A DNA stretch of 64,000 nt from Armillaria gallica (lineage: Eukaryota > Basidiomycota > Agaricomycetes > Agaricales > Physalacriaceae), in assembly GCA_037576215.1 (NCBI GenBank), contig JBANDB010000004.1, positions 4,712,001 to 4,776,000 of the forward strand, read 5' to 3'. Both the position numbers and the translations under genes were made by a program. Positions 55,098 to 64,000 of the stretch are shown here, piece after piece. Numbering within the stretch: position 1 is the stretch's first letter; each line of letters begins with the position of its first letter. The notes under the pieces were generated by a model. It saw only the letters and a program-made list of their open reading frames with translations. It was not told the DNA's origin and searched no databases.

Positions 55098-58000
55098 GTC
55101 ATCCAGATTCTGATTTGCCTGCAATGACCAAGGACTTCACTGGTGTGCGTTCCCTTTCCACTAGATGGTCTCCTACTCTTTTTTTATATACAGACAATTT
55201 ACATACAACACATTCAGATATACCCTGACCCCCAAGTGCAGGGTCAGCTTTTACTCATGTGACTTTAAAAAATCACCAAAACATGGACAATATACGGCCT
55301 ATGTGCCAAACTCTTTCGACTTCCACAATGTGCCCAGTGACAGAATCAGCCAATCTGTACGATGCCCTCCAGGGCATGACTAACAAATTCCTAGATGCAC
55401 CTTCCCCAAAATGGGGGATAGCTGTTGGCCCCCATACGCATGCCGAAAAGGGAGAAATCCCTGCGACACGACTGGCTAAGCGATCGGCTAGTAACTCCTA
55501 GCAAGCGAATGAAGCAATTGAAAAGATGACTTCCATGTTGTCACCCCCCATGGGAGGGATGAGGGAATGAGCGCTGCAAGGCGTCCCCCTCGATAAAGTG
55601 ACCCTGCGAACAGGGGCCATCACAAGGAATGACTCCCCCTGTGGGAGCCCAATCATCAAGACCATGTGCACAGCAGACAAATCGGTGTGGCCTCTGGGCC
55701 TGCAGTGAGGCAAGAGTCCCTGGAGCACATATGTCCATCAAGACAAAGGGTGATCCACTGTCGGTGGAGGCCCTGGGCAGGAACTGAACGATTCACTAAG
55801 CCCAAAGGGAGCAGGTGCAGGGGCGACCATCTCTGGACGGTGTGAGCCCAGCTCTGTTGTTCCCATTGGTGATGACCTCGATATCCAGATGAACTTGCAG
55901 CAGCTTGTGACCTTCAATGAGGGCTGGATAGTCAACCCCCCAGGCAATCCTGACGAAGACGTGCATGTGACAAGAACCGTTGGATGTGCAATGGCCCCGA
56001 CCAAAAGCAAGCACGACAAGGCTGATGGACAGGAAGCTGTTAGCACCCAGGCAGTAAAAAGAGGGCACCAGGTAACCATGATTGAAGTTCCCAATGACAA
56101 GGATGACACATCCTTCCACTGGGTTGCCACCGGCAGTCTAACGACTCCCCCAGAGCCTCACCACGCAATGCTCCCGACACCACCCAAATCACCCACATGG
56201 GCAACGAAATCACTCCTTAATGAGGGAGTCGAGGTGACCTCACCAACGGTAGCTATACCAATGAAGGTCAGTGTGAAGGTTCAGGAGGTCCCTCAATGAT
56301 GCTTTCCCCCGTTTGGGGTAGATTGGATGCTAAGGGCAATTTGAGATGTGACCAGCATGGGCACCACGTGTGCTTACCTACACCTGTGGATACACCGCAA
56401 CTGAAAGAGAGAGTTCACCAACAAGTTGCTCACTGAACTCCAAACCGATGATTGGGAATATTCCTGTGAATGACTCTATGAGCTGAGGGAGCCAATCTGA
56501 TATATCCGTGACTTCACCAGCAACCTGATGATACCTGTCACAGTCGAACCCTGCACCGGGTGACAGACCCTCAGTACAAAAGCGCTCCTGGACAGTGGGT
56601 GCACCGGAAGCGCGATTAACTGTGCCTACATACTTGAACACAGACTAGACACCAGAAAGGTCAAGGTCCCAATCCCTGTATACAATGCTGACAGAACCTG
56701 CAATCAGGGTGGTAATGTCACAGAATTCGTAGAGCTCTGTCTTACCATTGGAGAGCACCATGAGAGGATCAACTTAGCAGTCACAAACCTTGGGACAAAG
56801 GACATCTACCTCAGGCACAACTGGCTCAAACACCACAACCCTGTCATAAACTGGAAAACCAGCAACATCATTTTTGGACACTGCCAGTGCATGCGAAATC
56901 ACCTTGAACTCCCCAATGCAGATCCAGAGGATTGCTGGGATGAAGAGCTCAAGGAAGGAGAAACCATTTTAGCTGTACGAATGGAGGAGGAATTGATCAT
57001 CTGCTCCATGCACCATGCAAACGACCTGGCAGCCAAGGCCAAGGCCAACCAGCCTAAGAAAACCTTCGAAGAACTGGTGCCAGAGCACTACCAATCCTTC
57101 CACAATCTCTTCTCTAAAGAAAACTTCAATGAACTCCCCGAACAGAAACCGTGGGACCATGCCATCGAACTTGTCCCTAACATGAAGTCAACCCTGAACT
57201 GCAAGGTCTACCCTCTGAACCGGAATGAGCAAGAACAGCTCAACAAGTTCCTCAATGAGAATTTAGAATCTGGCCAGATCTGTCCATCAAAATCACCTTT
57301 CGCCTCTCCCTTCTTTTTTGTCAAGAAAAAGGATGGCATGCTTCGACCAGTGCAGGATTATTGGAAACTCAACGAGATGACCATCAAAAATCGCTACCCA
57401 CTGCCGCTCATTTCAGAACTCATCAACAAGCTCCATGGAGCCAAGTACTTCATGAAACTTGATGTTTGTTGGGGATACAACAACATCTGAATCAAGGAGG
57501 GCAATGAGGAAAAGGCCACCTTCTGAACAAACCAAGGACTCTTTGAGCCCACCATCATGTTCTTTGGACTCACCAACTCACCTGCAATGTTCCAATGGAT
57601 GATGAACAACATCTTCAAGGATCTGATTGCTGAGGGCAAGGTCACCATCTACCTCGACGACATCTTGATTTTCAGCAAGGACCTGCATGAACACCAACAA
57701 ATAGTGAAACATGTTCTTCAATGCCTTCATGAAAACAAGCTCTTCTTCAAGGCGGAAAAGTGTCAGTTCAAGGTCCTTGAAACAGAATACCTTGGAGTCA
57801 TCATCAGCCAAGACTCCATCTGCATGGACCCCATCAAAATTGCAGGCATCACTGAATGGCCCACACCCAGGAAGAAGAAGGAACTACAATCATTCCTAGG
57901 ATTCACCAACTTCTATCGAAAGTTCATCAAGATGTACTCCAGAGTTGTCTGCCCACTCACGCAGCTCACGGGCAATGTGGAATGGAAATGGGGAGATGCA

Positions 58001-60006
58001 CAGGAAAAGGCGTTCCAGGAACTCAAGTGACGCATGGCTGAGGATGTTGTCCTTGCCATCCCTAACAATGATGACCCGTTCCGAGTTGAAGCTGACACCA
58101 GTGAAGGAGCAGTCAGTGCAGTCCTTAGCCAACAGCAGAATGGTGTCTGGTGCCCAGTGGTGTTCATGTTGAAATCACTCAGCACCACAGAAAGGAATTA
58201 TGAGATCTACGATAAGGAACTGCTCGCTATCATGCTTGCACTAGCAGAATGGTGCCACTACCTCATGGGCACCGTCCATGACGTAGAGATCTGGATGGAC
58301 CACCAGAACCTCCAGTACTTCTGACTTCCCCAGAAACTGAACTGATGACAGGCCTGCTGGGTTACTGAACTTGCAGAATATCACTTCAAACTCTTCCACA
58401 AGCCCGGTTCCCAGAATGTAAAAGCCAATCTGCTCTCCTGCTGCAGCAACCACGATCAAGGGACGAAGGACAACAATGACATTGTCATCCTTCAACCCGC
58501 ACATTTTCAGACCCTCATCATGCCCACGACCTCTGAAATCCATCAACGAATTGAAGAAGCCATGTGACAGGAAGAATTGTGGGACGAGGGTGTTGCCGCA
58601 TCCCTTGCACATGAGCAAGGGATCTCCACCGAGGTGGACTCCTTCAATACGATGGACAGATCTATGTACCCTGCAAGAAGACATTATGGGGAGAAATTAT
58701 TTCCCAATTCCACGACCACATCACCGCCAGCCATCCAGGAATCAAAAAAATGAAAGAGCTTGTACTTTGCAAATATTGGTGGCCAAAACTGAAAAAGGAT
58801 ATCGAAACCTATGTCAAAGGCTGCAAGACATGCCAGCGAACCAAGTTGAGCATGCAAGCAAAAGCAGCTCCCCTTTACCCCAACATGGTACCAGTCAGCC
58901 CATGGACTCACATCTCAGTCGACATGATCACAGGACTCCCAGACTCGAATGGATATGATGCCATCCTCATCATCATAGACCGATTCTCCAAAGCAATCAT
59001 CCCCATTGCCTGCAACACTGAGCTGTCTGCAGAAGGATGGGCCCAGGTCCTCTGAGACCATGTCTACGCCCGACATGGGATGCCCCAAGTCATTATATCG
59101 GACCAGGGACCACAGTTCATATCAAAATTCATGAGTGAACTGTACAAGATGCTCGACCATCACCCCCAACATGTCGACGGCTTTCCATCCACAGACGGAT
59201 GGCCAGACAGAGTGAGTCAATCAGGAGATAGAAAAATACCTCCGAATCTTCGTGAATCACCAGCAGACGGACTGGAGTGATTGGCTACCATTGGCGGAGT
59301 TTGCCCACAACAACCACACCCACAGTGCGACAGGCAAGAGCCCATTCATGGTACTCTATGGACAAAACCCCCAAGTACTACCTGACTCTTGTTGATCGAC
59401 ACTGTTCGCAAACCCTGCCGCTGAAGACTTTGTCAAGAACATGACCACCATCCATGCTGAAACACAGAAGGCACTCAAGGAAGCCACCAGGAGGATGAAG
59501 ACCCAATATGACAAAAGGAAACATGCCGCATATCCTTACCAAATTGGTGACCAAGTGTGGCTCGATGCCACAAACCTTCACCTTCCATGACCAAAGAAAA
59601 AACTCGATGACAAACGGGTCAGTCCCTTCTTAGTCCTCAAAAAGGCAGGTGCTAGCGCATACAAACTCAAGCTGCCGCCGCATTGGAAAATCCACCCATG
59701 CTTCAATGAAAAACTCCTGATCCCATACATGCCACCAGCATTCCCTAATCAGGAATTGCTGCCACCACCACCACCCAACCTCATCGAGGATGAAGAAGAG
59801 TATGAAATTGAAGAAGTTCTTGATGCACGCCCACACCAAGTACGGGGCAAATGAGGATAAAAGTTGTGAACGGTCACAGACTACTTTGTCAAGTGGAAGG
59901 GCTGGACACAGGAGCATAACTCCTGGGTATGAGAAGAAGATATGGAACACGCACAAGAAGTGATAGAGGAATATGAAGGATGCCTTTGCCATGCAAGATG
60001 CAAGTA
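55098..60006 (+). pseudogene. D Pol: protease to chromodomain, decayed
   Basis: Disordered linker 55100-56300, then protease (LLDSGCTGSAINCA, about 56585), RT (56891-57490 and 57557-58030: [50 protein letters not shown]), RNase H (58034-58324: EADTSEGAVSAVLSQ, NYEIYDKELLAIM), integrase (58750-59280: CKTCQRTKL, SVDMITGLPDSNGYDAILI, GMPQVIISDQGPQF) and chromodomain (about 59875-59985: YFVKWKGWTQEHNSWV). The main breaks are TGA codons at positions where IE has CGA, for example 57488, 57523, 58028, 58321, 58342, 59053 and 59393, plus a few frameshifts. Confidence 0.85.
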
Positions 60007-60077
60007 ATCCTCCCAAAAGCATAACCCCAAAGGAGAGCATAATAGCAGTTGGGACACCTGCCTTAATGAGGGGGTAA

Positions 60078-60457
60078 TGTTATGATTTTCCCACCTTTTT
60101 CTTATCTCTTCCTTATCTTATCTCATCCCGGCACTGAGGCGCTAAACTGAACAACTTCAATGTTTCCCCTCAGATGCCTGGTTACAAGACAACTTCCATT
60201 CATCGAATGACAGATTGACACATAGACATGTTTATATATAGAATCAGACAAACAGTATATAAGTAGCACAGCTCTCAGCCATGTACCCTAGCTTCAAGCT
60301 AAGTTTAACCTTATGGACTTCACTCCTCACGCTCGCTGAGAGTCTAAGCATTATACTGCCTCGCTGTAGCAAACACCACAGTTTCATCATCCTGCCCAAA
60401 GTGAGAGGCAGTGCTCGTTGGACACCTTGTTTGTTATTCCTGAGTCCATCCATAACA
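60078..60457 (+). repeat. 3' LTR of D (380 bp)
   Basis: It runs TGTTATGATTTTCCC...CATCCATAACA, preceded by the polypurine tract ATGAGGGGGTAA (60066-60077). Clustered TTATCT motifs lie at about 60099-60126 and TATATAAG at 60256-60263. Confidence 0.92.
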
Positions 60458-62500
60458 ACCAACTGCTCCCTCACTGGCATCTGCCTTGACTCGGAAGGGG
60501 TTGTCATCATTTGGGATGGCGAGGATGATGTACTCTGCCATGCACCATTTCAGCTCCTGGAATGCCTTTTCCTGGACATCTCCCCACTTCCATTCCACAT
60601 TGCCAGTGAGCTGTGTGAGTGGCTTGACTACCTTCAAGTACATCTTTATGAATTTTTGGTAGAAGTTCGTGAATCTGAGAAACAACTGAAGTTCCTTCTT
60701 CCAACAGGGCATCGGCCATTCTGCGATACCGGCGATCTTGATGGGGTCCATGTGGATGGAGTCCTGGCTGATAATGACCCCAAGGTATTCCGTCTCAAGT
60801 ACTTCGAACTCGCACTTCTCTGCCTTGAGGAAAAGCTTGTTCTTGTGAAGCTGCTGAAAAATGCGCTTCACGATCTGTCGGTGTTCTCCCAGGTCTTTGG
60901 AGAAGATCAGGATGTCATCCAGGTAGATGGTAACCTTGCCTTTGGCAATCAGGTCCTTGAATATGTTGTTCATCATCCACTGGAAGGTCACGGGCAAGTT
61001 GGTAAGCTCGAAGAACATGACGGTCGGTCCGAAGAGCCCTTGGTTTGTGCAGAAGGTGGCTTTTTCCTCGTCCCCTTCCTTGATTCGAACATTATTGTAT
61101 CCCCATCAGACATCAAGCTTCGTGAAGTATTTGGCACCACATAGCTTGTCAATGAGTTCTGAGATGAGTGGTAATGGATAGCGGTTTTTGATGGTCATCT
61201 CATTGAGCTTGCAGTAGTCCTGTACTGGTCATAGCATGCCATCCTTTTTCTTGACAAAGAAGAAAGGGGAGGCAAAAAGGGACTTTGAAGGGCAGATGCA
61301 TCTGGACTCCAAGTTTTCGTTGAGGAACTTGTTGAGTTGTTCTTGTTCGTTTCAGTTCAAGGGGTAGACCTTGCAGTCCAAGGTCGACTTCACATTGGGG
61401 ACAAGCTTGATGGCATGGTCCCATGGCTTTCATTCGGGAAGTTCATCGAAATTCTCCTTAGAGAACAGGTCACAGGAGGAATGGTAGTGTTTTGGTACCA
61501 TTTTTTCGAAGGTCTTCTTGGGCTTGTCTGCATTGGCCTTAACCACAAGGTTGTTTGCATGATGCATGGAGCAAATGATCAATTCTTCTTCCATTCAGAT
61601 GGCAAGGATGGTGTCCCCCTCCTTGAGCTACTCGTCCCATCAGTCATCGGGATCTGCATCGGGAAGTTCAATGTGGTTTTTGATGCACTTGCAGCGTCCA
61701 AAGATGATACTGCCAGTCTTCCAATTGATACTCGGGTTATAGCGCTTAAGCCAGTCATGCCTGAGATAAACGTCCTTCTTCCTGAGGTTCATGACTGCGA
61801 GGTTGATTCGCTCACAGTGTTCTCCAATTGTCATGCAGAGTTCTATAAACTTGGTGATGTCCCTGCCTTGGTTGCGGGTTCCATCAGCATTGTAGACTGG
61901 AATGGGCATGATTGCTTTCTTGGTGTCGATGTTGTGTTCCTATACATAGGTGCTATTAATCACGCTACCCGTACAGCCACTGTTGATGAGGGCCTTCATG
62001 CTGAGGACTTGCCATCCCATGCATGGCTCAAGGGTTATTGGGACCATGAAATCCCCTGAGGCACCGCAGATGTATCAGATTGGTTTGTGGACCTCATAGA
62101 GGCTTTCCCTGGCTAGTTCACCTCCCCTCTGGAGGAATTGGAGAAGTTCATCGGTGAGTTCTCTGAGTTGGTCCTTGTGTATCTATATACAGAGGGCAGC
62201 ACGTGCAGTGTTGTCGGTGCATGCTTCCTGGATCACCCACAGCATCCAGTTGACCTCAAAGGGCTTCATCCATCGGTGAGGGATCTCCTGAACCTTCACA
62301 CTGACCACCTTGGGTACAGCTACCATTGGCGAGGTCACCTCTACCCCATTGTTAGGGAGTGACTTTGTTACCCTGGTGGGTGATTCAGGTGGAGTCAGAA
62401 GTGTTGCATTGCAAAGCTTTGGGGAGATTGTCGGGCTGCCGGTGGCGAGCCATTTCTGGAATGAGGTGTTATCCTCATCATCAGGCACTTCGATCATGGT
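60458..62500 (-). pseudogene. E4 Pol: protease, RT, start of RNase H
   Basis: Minus-strand order: 62497-62183 (MIEVPDDEDNTSFQKWLA, the end of the linker), protease around 62000-61640 (a frame with IPVYNADGTRNQGRDITKF and KDVYLRHDWLKRYNPSINWK), RT 61430-60458 (MFFELTNLPVTFQWMMNNIF, KVTIYLDDILIFSKDLGEHR, FEVLETEYLGVIISQDSIHM) and the beginning of RNase H (PFRVKADASEGAVG), where D cuts in. Codons TGA and TAG interrupt it. At the position of IE's TGA 21007 this copy has CGA. Confidence 0.85.
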
Positions 62501-63424
62501 TACCTGATGCCCCCTTTCTACCGCCTGGGCACTAGCGGCTTCCTGTCCTGCAGCTTTTTTGTTGTCCTAGTTCTTCACAATGGAATGGGAGATGCATGTC
62601 TCAGAGGTGCTGTTCTGATCTTGTCCGCTAATATGTGCGGGAACAGCAGACTTGTCCTGTGCTGAATGAACGGTCTTACTGGCTTCATCTGTTATCTCTG
62701 AGCCCTGGTTGTGTGCAGGGTTCCTCATTTCATTCGGCGTTCCAGGTCTCCCTTTGTCATGACAGGTGGTTGCACCCCAGGGGTGCTTACTCTGTGAAGG
62801 GCCCTCTCGTTTGGTCATGGTCGGTGGTCGTTCATTGATTCTTCGGAAACTGTCTGTCCTGCATGTGGCATTCTTCGAGTCTGCCTTTTCAGAGTTTGCA
62901 CTAGGTGCTTGCTCTGCCCTATCCAGTCAGGCCTTCATCACTGCATGTACTCTGCTGTTCAAGGAGTCACCCTGGGGGGCAACAGGCATCTTGCCTGTTT
63001 CCAAGATTGCAGAGCCACTCGACTGGGGCTTCACCGTTAAGATAGGTGGTGATATGGTGGTCACCTTTTCGATTGATGTGTTCACTTGTGATGAGCTACT
63101 TGCTGGTCAATTAGTCAGTTGTGTTGCTGAGGTTTCCCCCACTTTCGCATGCGTATGGGGGCCTGCAGCTATCCCCCATTGTGGGGAGACATCTACAGAG
63201 TCGTTAGTCAAGTCCATGTCCTGAAGGACATCGTATTAGTTCTTCGATTCTAATAAGAGTGCGTGGGGTGAAGTCGGTATTTGGCATGTAGGCCATGTAC
63301 TGTTCGTATTCACAGAAGTCATAGTAAAAACTGACCCCGCATGTGGGGGTCGGAGTATAGCTGAATGCATGATAGTAAAAATGTCTGTATGTAAAAATGA
63401 ATCAGATCATCCAGCAGGAAAGGG
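62501..63424 (-). pseudogene. E4 gag-pol linker
   Basis: This is a Pro/Ser/Thr/Lys-rich linker on the minus strand with no catalytic motif. It corresponds to IE 18000-18960. The complement of about 63335-63360 keeps CGA where IE (18109) and D have TGA, in the context ATAC[TC]C-CGA-CCCCCA. Confidence 0.6.
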
Positions 63425-64000
63425 GTGTGCACCCATGAAGTCCTTGGTCATCACAGCAGAATCAGGCACCTGACGACCTACTCTTTTACCTCCTCAATCT
63501 TGGTGCTTTCGGCAGTTGGCTTGACAGCCGCCTCCAGTGCTCATACCTCTCTTTTCTGCTTCTTTAGGCAATCCTTTGAGATATGCCCCTTCTCGTGGCA
63601 GATGAAGCATCTGCCCTCTGCCATATACTTCTTCCGGTTGATCTGCATTGGTTCTCCTGCTCCACTGTATGTCTTCATCTTTACTGGTACCCACCGTCCT
63701 CCCAAGTCCCTGCCCTTGCTGTCTGCCACCACTTTGCCTGCCAAGAAACTTGTCACGCCACCTGCAGTGGTTTTCTGATTGCTGGTGGCAGTAATTTGCT
63801 TCTGGTTCCTTTGTGGGCACTTGTCACGGGTCTCGATGCCGTGGGCCTGGTTGTAGACATAGTTGTGCTGTTGCTCTTCATACATGATGAGGATGCGCTC
63901 CTTCCACTTGTCATACGTCCTGGGGATTCTGATGCTGATGTTGGCAATGAAGGAGGTGTAGCTTGTAGGGACCCCCTGTCAGATGGTGGTGACCATGGCT
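63425..64000 (-). pseudogene. E4 Gag C-terminal part, continuing past the window
   Basis: On the minus strand the frame 63885-63541 reads MYEEQQHNYVYNQAHGIETR, then YMAEGRCFICHEKGHISKDC, the CCHC knuckle. The upstream sequence (to 64000) continues the gag core. GGAGGTAAAAGAGTAGGTC at the end (complement of about 63478-63496) is identical to IE and D. Confidence 0.75.

Larger units (their letters stand above)
52163..60457 (+). mobile_element. D: Ty3/gypsy chromovirus related to IE, decayed, 5' LTR truncated
   Basis: The 5' LTR (52163-52487) lacks about its first 62 bp; the 3' LTR (60078-60457) is complete at 380 bp. Internal order is the same as in IE: primer site, membrane ORF0, Gag, zinc knuckle, protease, RT, RNase H, integrase, chromodomain, polypurine tract. 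TGA stops are common where IE has CGA. It lies in E4 in opposite orientation. No target duplication is recognisable because the left junction was deleted. Confidence 0.9.
51075..64000 (-). mobile_element. E4: Ty3/gypsy chromovirus, right part beyond the window, split by D
   Basis: The minus-strand element has its 3' LTR at 51075-51462, a chromodomain at 52162-51865, then (after D) RNase H, RT, protease, spacer and Gag from 60458 to the window edge. It is inserted into the right arm of the palindrome. The integrase-coding region expected between 52162 and 60458 is missing, apparently deleted together with the first bases of D's 5' LTR. LTR and coding sequence are closest to D and IE. Confidence 0.85.

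Noticed and set aside
54764..55102. Minus-strand ORFs opposite D gag
   Set aside because: They are reverse-strand shadows of the zinc knuckle region.
1..64000. Reassigned genetic code with TGA as sense
   Set aside because: Paralogues carry CGA at two of IE's TGA sites, D and E4 decay the same way, and older elements have TAA and TAG as well. Deamination explains it more simply, though readthrough is kept as an option for IE.

Overview
The window looks like a transposon graveyard from a filamentous basidiomycete, most likely an Agaricomycete. The evidence is decayed KDZ-type and Plavaka-type transposases alongside several chromodomain Ty3/gypsy retrotransposons of the Tf1/sushi kind. I see no convincing intact host gene, no rRNA or tRNA, and nothing prokaryotic or viral apart from the LTR elements. 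Species is not determinable by eye.

Layout. 1-1209: 5' LTR and Gag leader of a minus-strand gypsy (E1) that runs off the left edge. 2060-4440: decayed pol of a different gypsy clade (E0, minus). 4455-4935: short repeat (M) whose two halves match the flanks of the Plavaka gene at 32.8 and 39.7 kb. 5146-6030: plus-strand acidic coiled-coil ORF broken only by TGA codons. 6250-30920: a nest. Gypsy E3 (minus) sits against a KDZ gene; E3 gag is split by gypsy E2 (9902-29011, minus, 374-bp LTRs, target duplication GGTTC); E2 is split by a young GC-rich gypsy, IE (14090-23697, plus, 415-bp LTRs, target duplication GATTG), and by a 1.6-kb element A; E3 pol carries a sister element C. 30921-32580: KDZ transposase remains (plus). 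32771-39790: Plavaka-like transposase remains (minus) and a DUF6532-like relic (plus). 40405-46575: satellite array of about 34 monomers of about 183 bp with a tetrameric higher-order repeat of about 734 bp. 48227-51074: a palindrome with 468-bp arms, its left arm interrupted by element B. 51075 to beyond 64000: gypsy E4 (minus), containing gypsy D (52163-60457, plus).

How it fits together. IE, D, E4, E1 and E2 share one design: a TG...CA LTR with GATA-motif clusters in U3, a TATA box, a predicted transcript 5' end complementary to the sequence just inside the 5' LTR (self-priming), an upstream open frame encoding a transmembrane segment (ORF0), Gag with coiled coil and zinc knuckle, then protease, RT, RNase H, integrase and chromodomain, and a polypurine tract. 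Age can be ranked by CpG loss: IE and B are CpG-rich; D, E4, E1 and E2 are intermediate; E0, KDZ, Plavaka and the satellite are AT-rich and heavily decayed. Where homologues allow a comparison, in-frame stops in the younger copies are TGA from CGA, as expected from methyl-CpG deamination.

Most worth following up: the membrane-anchored ORF0 in front of Gag, self-priming signatures with different sequences in different families, the A/B/C family with a 4-bp target duplication at CG-centred sites, the satellite with higher-order structure, and IE, which moved recently while carrying several TGA stops.
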